Assembly (NCBI GenBank): GCA_963750295.1
Contig: CAVVPY010000001.1
Coordinates: 124,001 to 188,000 of the forward strand
Length of the DNA: 64,000 nucleotides
DNA from: CAVVPY01 sp963750295
GTDB taxonomy: Bacteria > Actinomycetota > Actinomycetes > Mycobacteriales > Jatrophihabitantaceae
Reading direction: 5' to 3'
Shown in pieces: positions 35,776 to 43,956 of the stretch; within the stretch, counting starts at the first letter, position 1, and each line of letters begins with the position of its first letter. The notes beneath the pieces are model-generated. The model saw only the letters and a program-made list of their open reading frames with translations. It made no database searches and was not told where the DNA came from. Made by a program: the position numbers and the translations under genes.

Positions 35776-37106
35776 GGCACTGGTCTTTCAGCGACCTGCG
35801 CGCGGCGTTCGCTGCCCGGATGGCGGGGGTGTACGGCCGCGAGGTTCCGGCGTACACGACGCTGGTCGAGGTGGCCTCGGCGGTCAACGAGGACGTCGTC
35901 GAGCGTGACGGTGCCAGCGCCCAACGCCTCGGCACGATCGCGCGCGTGACGGCCGAACGGCACGGGGCGATCCGGGTCGGCACGCCGGCCGAGCTGCGCC
36001 AGGTGGCGCGGATCCTCGGCGCGCTCGGCATGCACCCGGTCGGCTACTACGACCTGCGCGACACGGCCACCTCCGCGATCCCCGTGGTGTCGACGGCGTT
36101 CCGGCCGGTCGCCACCGACGAACTGGCGCGCAACCCGTTCCGGATGTTCACCTCGATGCTGGTGACCGACGACCGGCGCTTCTTCGATCGCGAGCTCCAG
36201 GCTCGCCTGGACACGTTCCTCGAGCGCCGGACGCTGTTCCCGCCCGCGCTGCTCGAGCTGGCCGACCGGGCCGGCGCAGAGGGTGGGCTGGCCGAAGACG
36301 ACGCCGAGCACCTGCTCAAACTGGCCGTCGAGGCATTCACCCTTTCCCGCGAGCCCGTTGACGCGGGCTGGTACGCCGAACTCGAGCGGGTCTCGTCGGT
36401 CGCGGCGGACATCGGCGGCGTGGCGTCGACGCACATCAACCACCTCACCCCGCGCGTGCTCGACATAGACGAGTTGTATGCCCGCATGTCACGGCGTGGG
36501 ATCGCCATGATCGACACCATTCAGGGTCCACCGCGGTGGGCCGGACCGGACCTGCTGCTGCGCCAGACGTCCTTCCGCGCGCTGGCCGAACCGCGACGCT
36601 TCCGCACCGAGACCGGCGACGTCGTCGAGGGATCGCTCCGGGTGCGTTTCGGCGAGGTCGAGGCACGCGGCATGGCGCTGACTCCTGCCGGGCGCGACCG
36701 ATACGACTCGCTGGCCGGCCACGGTGAGGTGGCCTGGAACGTCGCGTTGCCGACGTCGGAACTCGGCCTGCTGCAGTCCGGCCTCGCCTACTTCACGATC
36801 GCGCCGACCGGTCAGGCCCCGCTGCGCTCAGGTTCGCTCGCCGACCTCGCGGCTGACGGCGTCGTCGCGCTGACCCCGATCGTGTACGAGGACTTCCTGC
36901 CGCGCTCGGCAGCCGGGATCTTCCAGTCGAATCTGTCCGGCGAGGGCACGAAGGACGGCGCAGTCGAAGGCAGCCACCGCGACATCGGGTGGCTGTCGGC
37001 CGTCATCGGCGCCCCCGTCGCCGACCCGTTCGAGTTGTATGCGGCGCAGCAGCAGGCGTCGATCGACGCGTTGCCGTCAGCCGTCCGGACCGCCCTCACG
37101 CTGTAG
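35772..37106 (+). CDS. hglS: 2-oxoadipate dioxygenase/decarboxylase (HglS family)
   Basis: A 444-residue non-haem iron enzyme with a VOC-like fold, turning 2-oxoadipate into D-2-hydroxyglutarate. Seen: RVTAERHGAIRVGTP (first metal His region), STHINHLTPRV (second His), FEVEARG-like strand FGEVEARGMALT with its Glu, and VYEDFLPRSAAGIF. Following lat in one operon, it fits lysine breakdown to 2-hydroxyglutarate. The aldehyde dehydrogenase and second transaminase between the two must be encoded elsewhere. Confidence 0.88.
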   Translation: MRHWSFSDLRAAFAARMAGVYGREVPAYTTLVEVASAVNEDVVERDGASAQRLGTIARVTAERHGAIRVGTPAELRQVARILGALGMHPVGYYDLRDTATSAIPVVSTAFRPVATDELARNPFRMFTSMLVTDDRRFFDRELQARLDTFLERRTLFPPALLELADRAGAEGGLAEDDAEHLLKLAVEAFTLSREPVDAGWYAELERVSSVAADIGGVASTHINHLTPRVLDIDELYARMSRRGIAMIDTIQGPPRWAGPDLLLRQTSFRALAEPRRFRTETGDVVEGSLRVRFGEVEARGMALTPAGRDRYDSLAGHGEVAWNVALPTSELGLLQSGLAYFTIAPTGQAPLRSGSLADLAADGVVALTPIVYEDFLPRSAAGIFQSNLSGEGTKDGAVEGSHRDIGWLSAVIGAPVADPFELYAAQQQASIDALPSAVRTALTL

Positions 37107-37122
37107 CCGGTGCCGGGCAGCC

Positions 37123-37542
37123 ATGACCCCCGAGGTAATCGACCAGGGCACGAGGGCTTGGTTGGCTCGGGTCATGACCGGGACCGCGAACAGGATCGCC
37201 CGCTTCGACCGCACGCTGCGTGCCGTCATGTGGCTGGACGCGTTCCTGTCCGTCGCGCTCGTGGTCGCCGGCGTGCTCGTGAGCCCGATCGTCGCGGCTC
37301 TGGGAGCGGCGCCCCCCGTCCGGCTCGCGCTCGGTGTCACCGCGATCGTCGCCGCGGTGTTGCTGGCCGCCTTCGGCGCGATCACCGCCGTGGCGCTGAT
37401 GTTGCGGATGCGGGCGGGGGACTACCTGCTGCCGGCCGGGTTGCGAGTGCCGCTGCCGGCGCCGATGCGGCCGGACTCGCTGCGAGCCGGCCTCAGATTC
37501 CGCGGGTCGCGCCGCCGTCGACGAGCAGGGTCGTCCCGGTGA
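37123..37542 (+). CDS. Hypothetical two-helix membrane protein
   Basis: 139 residues. Two hydrophobic segments (VMWLDAFLSVALVVAGVLV and LALGVTAIVAAVLLAAFGAI) are flanked by Arg-rich ends. The C-terminal ~15 residues overlap the 3' end of the convergent SDR gene and are low-complexity. No family is recognised. It follows hglS by 16 bp and may be co-transcribed. Confidence 0.5.
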   Translation: MTPEVIDQGTRAWLARVMTGTANRIARFDRTLRAVMWLDAFLSVALVVAGVLVSPIVAALGAAPPVRLALGVTAIVAAVLLAAFGAITAVALMLRMRAGDYLLPAGLRVPLPAPMRPDSLRAGLRFRGSRRRRRAGSSR

Positions 37543-38260
37543 TGAACGAGGCGTGCTCGCTCGCGAGGAACGCGGCAACCGCGCCGAAGTCGGCCGGCCG
37601 TCCCAGCCGGCCGACCGGTATGCCCTCGGCGATCGTCGCGAAGGCCGCGTCGGCCTCCTCGGACGAGGCGAACTGGCCGCGCAGCCCGTCGGTGTCGTGA
37701 TAGCCCGGAGCGAGGACATTCACCGTGACGCCGCTGCCGCCCAGCGTCCCTGCGAGCGAACGGGCGAATCCCAGCAGCGCCGGCCGGACCGTGCTCGACA
37801 AGCCGTAACGGGGGATCGGCTGGCGCACGGTCTCGGACGCGATCAGCAGCACCCGGCCCCAGCCGGCCGACCGCAGGTGCGGGAGTGCCGCAAGCGTCAG
37901 GCCGATGTGGGGGACGACCGCCGCGTCGTAGGCGGCGCGATGTGCGGACGCGTCGAAGGCATCGACCGGGCCCGGCGGCGGACCGCCCGCGTTCGTCACC
38001 ACGATGTGCACCGAGCCGAACTCGGCCACGGTGTCGTCGACCCACGCGCGGGCAGCAGCGTCATCGGTCACGTCGACCGTCTGCGCGAACACGCGCGCGA
38101 CGGGCAGCAGGGTCGCTACGGCCGTGTCGAGCCGGGCCGGGTCGCGGCCGCAGATCGAGATGTGACAGCCCTCCGCGGCCAGCGCCCGCGCCGCCGCCAG
38201 GCCCAGCCCGCTCGTCGCGCCCGCGACGAGCGCGACCCGTCCCCGCAGTCCGAGATCCAT
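37493..38260 (-). CDS. Atypical short-chain dehydrogenase/reductase of the encapsulin cluster
   Basis: 255 residues. Cofactor motifs GATSGLG and NAGG are intact, and DVTDDAAA marks the adenine site. The catalytic stretch reads SETVRQPIPRYGLSSTVRP: Ser and Tyr are present, but the expected Lys four residues after Tyr is replaced by Ser. A related SDR branch with such changes exists in actinobacteria, so the enzyme may still be active on an unusual substrate. Last gene of the five-gene operon; its start overlaps the sulfotransferase stop as TGATG. Confidence 0.8.
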   Translation of the reverse strand: MDLGLRGRVALVAGATSGLGLAAARALAAEGCHISICGRDPARLDTAVATLLPVARVFAQTVDVTDDAAARAWVDDTVAEFGSVHIVVTNAGGPPPGPVDAFDASAHRAAYDAAVVPHIGLTLAALPHLRSAGWGRVLLIASETVRQPIPRYGLSSTVRPALLGFARSLAGTLGGSGVTVNVLAPGYHDTDGLRGQFASSEEADAAFATIAEGIPVGRLGRPADFGAVAAFLASEHASFITGTTLLVDGGATRGI

Positions 38261-39150
38261 CAGGTCAGTCCGTAGGCGTAACGGCGTAGCAGCGGCAGGG
38301 CGAGCACGGTGGCAGCGAACCGGTCACGGCGGCCGGCCTGCTGGCGCCACCGATCATCAGGACGCACGACGACCGGGCCGCGAACCATCCGGTCGGGGTT
38401 GCCGGTGACGGTGTGGTTGGTACCCAGCGTGGCGCTGCCCTGCGCGTCCACCGGCGGGGGGTCAGCCAGCCCGCACAGGTCGAGCACGTCCCGCAGCGCT
38501 GCCGCCGGTGAACTGACGAAGTCCTCGTAGCGCAGGCGCAGGTAACGGTCCGGGAACGCGCGGCCGACCGCGTCCGATGCGGCGTTGAAGCCGGTCCAGT
38601 ACGCACTGCTGCGCGCGACACTCATCGCCGGGATGTACGCCTTGGCGCGCCGCCACGAATGAGCCGTGGCACGCGGGTCGCGAACGAGGTGCAGCACGCG
38701 CACGTCCACATCGTCGCGTCGGCACAGCGCGGCCGCCTCGGCCGGGTACTTGGAACTGTCGACGACGATGCGCGCGTCCGTGGCTTCGGCGATTGCGCGG
38801 TACTGCCGCACGATCCGGTCCACAGCCGCACGACCCGGGCCGGGCTCGCGCAGCCGCGCGCGAGTGTGCCGCGTGCGCAACAGCGCGTGCTGGTCCGCGA
38901 TCGCTGCCCGCGCCTCGGCGCTGCGCGACGAGGTCGGCGCGACGATCGCCGAGAGCACCTTGTCCCACAGCGGGCACTCGGCCACCGGCTGGCCGCACCC
39001 GCAGTCGGTGTTGGTGCCGGTCTCCAGCACCCCGTTGCGCCACAGGTAGTGCAGTTCGCCGACGTGGACGACGCCGGGCAGTTCGTTCAACAGGTTGCCG
39101 AGCAACGTCGTCCCGCTACGACACCACCCGGTGACGTAGAGAACGCTCAT
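38260..39150 (-). CDS. PAPS-dependent sulfotransferase
   Basis: 296 residues. The 5'-phosphosulfate loop is GWCRSGTTLLGNLL at residues 8-21, and the 3'-phosphate site is VVDSSKYPAEA with LVRDPRATAHSW. A Cys-rich insertion (DCGCGQPVAECPLW) may bind zinc or form part of the substrate pocket. Such proteins sulfate small molecules, glycans or lipids. It overlaps the shell gene by 4 bp (ATGA). In this cluster it is probably a tailoring enzyme, perhaps acting on or within the shell. Confidence 0.88.
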   Translation of the reverse strand: MSVLYVTGWCRSGTTLLGNLLNELPGVVHVGELHYLWRNGVLETGTNTDCGCGQPVAECPLWDKVLSAIVAPTSSRSAEARAAIADQHALLRTRHTRARLREPGPGRAAVDRIVRQYRAIAEATDARIVVDSSKYPAEAAALCRRDDVDVRVLHLVRDPRATAHSWRRAKAYIPAMSVARSSAYWTGFNAASDAVGRAFPDRYLRLRYEDFVSSPAAALRDVLDLCGLADPPPVDAQGSATLGTNHTVTGNPDRMVRGPVVVRPDDRWRQQAGRRDRFAATVLALPLLRRYAYGLT

Positions 39151-40007
39151 CCCACGTCCAGCAGGACGAAGTGCTGCGGCAGGTGCACCGCGAGTCCCAC
39201 CCGTTGCGTCGCACGCACCACGTCGGCACCGTCCTCGGCGGCGCCGCGGCTGAGGGCCACCGTCGAAGCGCCGGTGTCGAGCAGCGTGACCGCCGCGCGC
39301 AGGTCACCGAGCAGCACCTGGCCGGCAGGGATCATCCGGGTGCGTGACACACGAACACCGACCTCGCCGAGGCGTGCCAGCAGCCCGGACCGCACGAGAC
39401 GCCAGTACACGTCCGGGTGGGCGACGATGCCGTCGCACGAACCGCCGGTCTCTTCGACCTCGGCCGCGGCGGCGGTGAGCTCGTCATCGAGATCGCCGCG
39501 CGCCGGTCGCCGCCGCACGTCGCGCAGGTTCAGGATGCCGGGCACCTTGCGGTCGGCGCTGCCGTTGAGCAGGACATCGTTCTCGACGGTGCACAGCCGC
39601 ACCACGACGCGGTGATCGACCCATGCCGCGAAGAGCGCGAGGTCGTCGGAAATCCCTTTGGGCAGCGGAACTTCGACGCTCAGCTCGGTGAGCTCAGCGG
39701 TGGCGAGCACGGGTCGGAAGCGCGCTTCGGGGGTGTCGGTGTATGCCGCGCCGGACTTCGCCGGCCCCGTGTCGCTCGGCGCCTCGCTGACGTAGCTGAC
39801 CGGCTCGTCGACGGCCGTCGTGGTCTTGAGCAGGTGGCGCACCGTGTAGCGGGGCCGGTGCTTGGCGAGCGGGAACGTCGTGGTGAGCGCCACCGCGAGT
39901 TGTACCGCGACGTCGTCGCCGGCGTCGCGCCCGGAGTGGACGACGCGGGCGAACTCCTCACCCGCGGTGCGTCTGGACAGGGTCGGATCAGCGAGCAGGT
40001 AGTGCAT
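39147..40007 (-). CDS. HK97-fold shell protein, family 3 encapsulin type
   Basis: 286 residues. It has the HK97 capsid layout without any phage genes around it: N-arm helix (ADPTLSRRTAGEEFARVVHS), E-loop region (RYTVRHLLKTTTAVDEPVSY), spine and P-domain (VEVPLPKGISDDLALFAAW, LCTVENDVLLNGSAD, VPGILNL), and A-domain (CDGIVAHPDVYWRLVRSGLL, MIPAGQVLLGD, ATQRVGLAVHLPQHFVLLD). Self-assembly into an icosahedral compartment follows from the family. The ATG at 40007 lies 8 bp after the aminotransferase stop. Neighbour types (aminotransferase, SDR, sulfotransferase) match the reported natural-product encapsulin loci. Confidence 0.85.
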   Translation of the reverse strand: MHYLLADPTLSRRTAGEEFARVVHSGRDAGDDVAVQLAVALTTTFPLAKHRPRYTVRHLLKTTTAVDEPVSYVSEAPSDTGPAKSGAAYTDTPEARFRPVLATAELTELSVEVPLPKGISDDLALFAAWVDHRVVVRLCTVENDVLLNGSADRKVPGILNLRDVRRRPARGDLDDELTAAAAEVEETGGSCDGIVAHPDVYWRLVRSGLLARLGEVGVRVSRTRMIPAGQVLLGDLRAAVTLLDTGASTVALSRGAAEDGADVVRATQRVGLAVHLPQHFVLLDVG

Positions 40008-40015
40008 GGCGGGCC

Positions 40016-41335
40016 TCAGCCGGCCATGCGTGCTTCGGCGACGCGGCTGACCGCTTCGACGAGCTGGTCGCAGTCGTCGGCGCTCAGATTCGCCGAGAGC
40101 GGGACGTCGATTGCTTCGGTCACGCAGGTCGCCGCCGTCGGGCACAGCGCCTTCGCCGCCGCCTCGTCCGCACCCACCAGGAACCGCCAGTTCCAGAACG
40201 CGCGGACGTTCGGGCGGACGGGGTCACCGAGCGCTCGCGCGGCGATGCCCTCCGCGCACAGCGCATTCGCGAACCAGGTGGCGTCGGTGATCGTCGTTCC
40301 TGGCAGCCGGAACACCAGTGCCTCGCCGAGATAGGCGCCGTCGGCCACCGGCTCGCGCAGGGCGATCCCGGGAACGCCTGCCAACCCGTCGCTCACCCGC
40401 TGGTAGACGCGCTTGTGCGCGGCCAGACGTGCGGGCAGGCGATCGAGCAGGCGATCGGCGAGTGCTGCCCGGATCTCGTCCATCCGGAAGCTGAAGATCG
40501 GGTACGCAAACTGGTCGATGGCCGGCGGGCCGTCCTCGAAGTGACGCCAGGCGCGTCCCTCGTACGCTCCCGAGAGGACGACGGCCTTGGCAAAGGCCGT
40601 GTCGTCGTCGGTGATCAGGAAGCCGCCCTCACCGGTGTTCAGGGACTTGTCCGACTGCGTGCTGAAGGCGCCGAAGCGGCCGAACGTCCCGAGCGGCCGA
40701 CCGCGCAGCCGGGCGCCGAGCGCCGGAACCGCGTCCTCGACGACCGGTACCCCGCGTTCGGCGGCCAGCGCGCAGATCGCATCCATGTCGCTGGCGAAGC
40801 CGCGCATGTGCACGACGACGATCGCGTCCACGCCGGTGTCGAGCACCTGCCGCAGGCTGGCGAGGTCCAGGTGCAGGTTCTCGTCGCAGTCGACGAGTAC
40901 CGGCTGCAGGCCGGCGAGCACGATCGCGCTCGGCGTGGCGGCGAAGGTGAAGGCCGGGCAGGCGACCCGAGCGCCGCGCTCGAGACCGAGCGCCATCAGC
41001 GCCAGGGCGATCGCCGTCGTGCCGCTCGCGCAGGCGAGGGCGTTGCGCACGTTGAAGATGCCGCACAGTCGCTGCTCGAACCGCCCGGCGTTCGTCTGGT
41101 CGATCGGGCGCTCGTCGTAGCGGAAGTACAGCTTCTGCCGGACGGCCTCGATCGCCGCCGCCTCGTCGGCCTGAGAGATCCAGACGTCACCGCCCTCGTA
41201 GGTCGGCCACGGCTTGCTGCGGACGGGGTCGCCGCCGTCGATCGCGAGCGGTGCGGACGACAGCGGCACAGACAAAGGAGAGTGGGCGGACAGGGCAGCA
41301 GGCGACTCGATCGTCACGGTAGGTACCTTTCGCAT
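40016..41335 (-). CDS. DegT/DnrJ/EryC1-type PLP aminotransferase with an N-terminal extension
   Basis: 439 residues. Fold type I sugar/amino-aldehyde aminotransferase: CASGTTAIALALMALG, FTFAATPSAIVLAGLQPV, VEDAVPALGARL, and the Schiff-base Lys in STQSDKSLNTGEGG. The first ~30 residues are an extra Ser/Pro/Ala-rich arm with repeated SPL-like units (HSPLSVPLSSAPLAI), expected to be disordered. ATG 41335 lacks a ribosome site. A GTG at 41317 has AAAGG eight bases before it and is the alternative start. It probably installs an amino group on the cluster product and is a cargo candidate. Confidence 0.88.
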   Translation of the reverse strand: MRKVPTVTIESPAALSAHSPLSVPLSSAPLAIDGGDPVRSKPWPTYEGGDVWISQADEAAAIEAVRQKLYFRYDERPIDQTNAGRFEQRLCGIFNVRNALACASGTTAIALALMALGLERGARVACPAFTFAATPSAIVLAGLQPVLVDCDENLHLDLASLRQVLDTGVDAIVVVHMRGFASDMDAICALAAERGVPVVEDAVPALGARLRGRPLGTFGRFGAFSTQSDKSLNTGEGGFLITDDDTAFAKAVVLSGAYEGRAWRHFEDGPPAIDQFAYPIFSFRMDEIRAALADRLLDRLPARLAAHKRVYQRVSDGLAGVPGIALREPVADGAYLGEALVFRLPGTTITDATWFANALCAEGIAARALGDPVRPNVRAFWNWRFLVGADEAAAKALCPTAATCVTEAIDVPLSANLSADDCDQLVEAVSRVAEARMAG

Positions 41336-41396
41336 GGTGAGAGACGATATGCGCCCTTCACCGCCTTTGTCTCGGCGTACCCACCTGCGCCGGGAT

Positions 41397-42308
41397 TCAC
41401 ACGTGCGCGGCCACCCAGTCGTACACGCCGACCATCGTGTCGCGGCGCGGACCCTGGCCGAAGATGTCGAGGAACCCCGCGACCGGGTTGACTTCGAGCA
41501 CCGTCCAACCGCCGTCGGCTGTCGGCAGGATGTCCAGGCCGGCGAGGGTCATGTCCATCGCCCGAGTCGCTCGCAGCGCCAGGTCGACAAGCTCATCGGG
41601 CGGGTCGTAGCGCTCGAAGCTGGCACCTTCGAGCGTCTTGCAGCGCCAGCTGCCCGCGGCGGGCAGTTTGAGCATGCAGATCGCCGCGACCTCCCCGCCG
41701 ACGGTGATCCGGAACTCGCCGAACTCGGTCGGGTGGAACGGCTGGCAGGCCAGCGTCCCGTAGCGGGCGAGCAGGTCGCGGACGAGACCGACCTGCCCGA
41801 TCGGATCGATGATCCGCTCGACGTCCATGCCGCGCAGGCCGAAGGACGGCTTGACGATCACGTCATGCCACTCGTCGACGGCGGCCGCGACGTCCTCCGG
41901 CGCGGTCGCCGACCGGACCGGGGGCGTGGGGATTCCGGCTGCGGCGAGCCGCTGGGCGTTGAGGAACTTGCTGTACCCGGCGATCCACGCATCGGCCGGA
42001 TCGAACAGCTTGAGGCCGGGGACGCGACTGAGCATGGTCAGCCGCTCGACCCGGTCGGGCCAGCCGTTGTAGAGCTGGTCGCCGTCCTTCCACACGCCGT
42101 AGAGGTTCGCGCGCGAGATCACCGCGTCGAAGGCAGACGCCGGCTGACCGGCGAGCAGCACCTCCACCGAATCGCCCGTCGTCGCGTAGCTGATCTCTTC
42201 GAGCGTGAACAGTGACGTGTCGTGCCCGAGCTCGCGGCCCAGGTCCGCCAGCCCGGGCGAATCCGGGTCTTCCTCGCCGTAGTCCCACCCGAGAACCCCG
42301 ATCTTCAC
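41397..42308 (-). CDS. RimK/LysX-like ATP-grasp ligase
   Basis: 303 residues of the ATP-grasp fold. It forms a peptide or amide bond through an acyl-phosphate. Seen: the N-terminal KIGVLGWDYGEED, the lid WHDVIVKPSFGLRGMDVERI, the metal-binding ILPTADGGWTVLEVNPVAGF. The GTG at 42308 has GGAGG upstream. First gene of the minus-strand operon, 52 bp from the divergent ligase. Its partners are unknown; an amino acid is the usual substrate. Confidence 0.85.
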   Translation of the reverse strand: MKIGVLGWDYGEEDPDSPGLADLGRELGHDTSLFTLEEISYATTGDSVEVLLAGQPASAFDAVISRANLYGVWKDGDQLYNGWPDRVERLTMLSRVPGLKLFDPADAWIAGYSKFLNAQRLAAAGIPTPPVRSATAPEDVAAAVDEWHDVIVKPSFGLRGMDVERIIDPIGQVGLVRDLLARYGTLACQPFHPTEFGEFRITVGGEVAAICMLKLPAAGSWRCKTLEGASFERYDPPDELVDLALRATRAMDMTLAGLDILPTADGGWTVLEVNPVAGFLDIFGQGPRRDTMVGVYDWVAAHV

Positions 42309-42360
42309 TGCTACCTCCGTCGTGACCGAAACCGAATCAAGCTGGGAAGGGTCTATACCT
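42309..42360. promoter_or_regulatory. Divergent promoter of the encapsulin cluster
   Basis: Only 52 bp separate the GTG of the ATP-grasp gene and the ATG of the adenylating ligase, so both promoters overlap or lie within coding DNA. An AAGGG site and a TATACC sequence precede the plus-strand ATG. A shared control of both arms is likely. Confidence 0.4.
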
Positions 42361-43956
42361 ATGTGGGACTCCGTGGGCCTACCCACCCCCGACGTCATCG
42401 ACACGTACTACCGCGCGGGCTGGTGGCGGCGCAGCACGTTCCTGGACGACCTCGCCGCGCATGCCCGCGCGCGACCCGATCATCCCGCGATCATCGGCTA
42501 CGTCGACGGGCGCGCGGCCCGCACCGTGTCCTACGCCGAACTCGCGGACACCGCGGAGCGGCTCGCGGCCGGGCTGCACGGACTGGGAATCGGCCGCAGT
42601 GACGTCGTCGTCGCCTACCTGCCCAACCGGTGGGAGTTGGTGCCGCTCTACCTCGCCTGCGCACGGATCGGCGCGGTCGCGGCGCCGGTGATCCCGACGC
42701 TGGCCGCGCGCGAGCTCGAGATCGTCCTGACCTCCAGCGCGGCCAAGATGTGCGTCACCGACGACCTCGGCAGGCTGGCCGACATCAGCGCGCCGGACCT
42801 CGAACACCGGATCGCGCTCGGCGCCGACTTCAACGCGCTGCTGGCGGCCCCGGCGCACCTACCCGAGCCGGCCGGCCCGGACGACCCGATGATCCTGCTC
42901 TACACCTCGGGGACGTCCGGCCGGATGAAGGGTGTCGTGCACAGCCCGAACACCTGCTACGCCGCGGCTCGGGCAGTGGTCGAAGCGCATCGCCTCACCG
43001 GTGACGATGTGGTGTCGATCCCGAACTACCTGACCCACATGGCCGGGGCGACCTACGCCGGGCTGATGCCGGTCCTGCTCGGTGCCACGAGCGTGCTGCA
43101 GGACACCAACACCGATATGGCGTTGCTGCTCGACCTGATCCAACGGCACCGGGTGAGCTGGTCCTACTGCTCGCCGAGCTATCTCGTCGCGCTGCTCGAC
43201 GCCCAGCGGGCCGCGCCGCGCGACACCACCGCGCTCGCACACCTGACGTCGGGTTCGGCGCCCGTGCACCCTGATCTGGTCGCGCAGGTCGAGCAGGTGT
43301 TCGGCGTCCCGCTCCACACGCTGTGGGGGATGACCGAGAACGGGACAGTGACCATCACCCGTCCCGGCGACCCGCCGGGCTGGGGTGCGCACAGTGACGG
43401 GCGGGCCGTGCCGTGGATGCAGCTGCGCATCGACGCCGATCCCGCCGGCGAGGACGGGGCCGGGCGGTTGTGGGTCCGCGGCGCATCGCAGTGCCTCGGC
43501 TACCTCGACCAGCAGGAGCTCTACCGAGGCTGCCTGGACTCCGACGGCTGGTTCGACACCGGTGACCTGGCGCGCCCGGACGGGCGAGGTGGCATCCGCA
43601 TCACCGGCCGCCGCACCGATCTGATCACGCGGGCGAGCGGCCAGAAGATCTCGACGCTCGAGGTCGAAGGCGTGCTGCGACGGCACCCGAACATCACCGA
43701 CGTCGCCCTCGTCGGGTATCCCGACCCGGACGTACCCGGTGCCGAGCTCGCCTGCGCAGTCGTGGTCTACGACCGCGAGCCGCCGATGCTCGAGCAGCTG
43801 CACGCCTACCTCGACGGCGAGCGGATGGCCCGAGTGCTGTGGCCCGACCGCGTGCAGTTCCTGTGGCAGATGCCGAGGAACGCGATCGGCAAGGTGCTGC
43901 GTGAACCGCTGCGGCAGCGGCTCGCGATCGCCGCGGCGGGACGTCCCGGCCGGTGA
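42361..43956 (+). CDS. AMP-dependent acyl/aryl-CoA synthetase-like ligase
   Basis: A 531-residue ANL-superfamily enzyme that adenylates a carboxylic acid. Motifs: LYTSGTSGRMKGVVHSP (P loop), LWGMTENGTV (A5), DGWFDTGDLAR (A7), ITGRRTDLITRASGQKIS (hinge), and the catalytic Lys in PRNAIGKVLREPL. ATG 42361 is preferred, with AAGGG upstream. A GTG at 42322 adds 13 residues without a ribosome site. It probably activates the acid building block for the cluster. Its stop overlaps the transporter start (GTGA). Confidence 0.88.
   Translation: MWDSVGLPTPDVIDTYYRAGWWRRSTFLDDLAAHARARPDHPAIIGYVDGRAARTVSYAELADTAERLAAGLHGLGIGRSDVVVAYLPNRWELVPLYLACARIGAVAAPVIPTLAARELEIVLTSSAAKMCVTDDLGRLADISAPDLEHRIALGADFNALLAAPAHLPEPAGPDDPMILLYTSGTSGRMKGVVHSPNTCYAAARAVVEAHRLTGDDVVSIPNYLTHMAGATYAGLMPVLLGATSVLQDTNTDMALLLDLIQRHRVSWSYCSPSYLVALLDAQRAAPRDTTALAHLTSGSAPVHPDLVAQVEQVFGVPLHTLWGMTENGTVTITRPGDPPGWGAHSDGRAVPWMQLRIDADPAGEDGAGRLWVRGASQCLGYLDQQELYRGCLDSDGWFDTGDLARPDGRGGIRITGRRTDLITRASGQKISTLEVEGVLRRHPNITDVALVGYPDPDVPGAELACAVVVYDREPPMLEQLHAYLDGERMARVLWPDRVQFLWQMPRNAIGKVLREPLRQRLAIAAAGRPGR

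Noticed and set aside
39147..40007. The HK97-fold gene as part of a prophage
   Set aside because: No terminase, portal, protease, tail, integrase or lysis gene is near, and the operon neighbours are metabolic enzymes.
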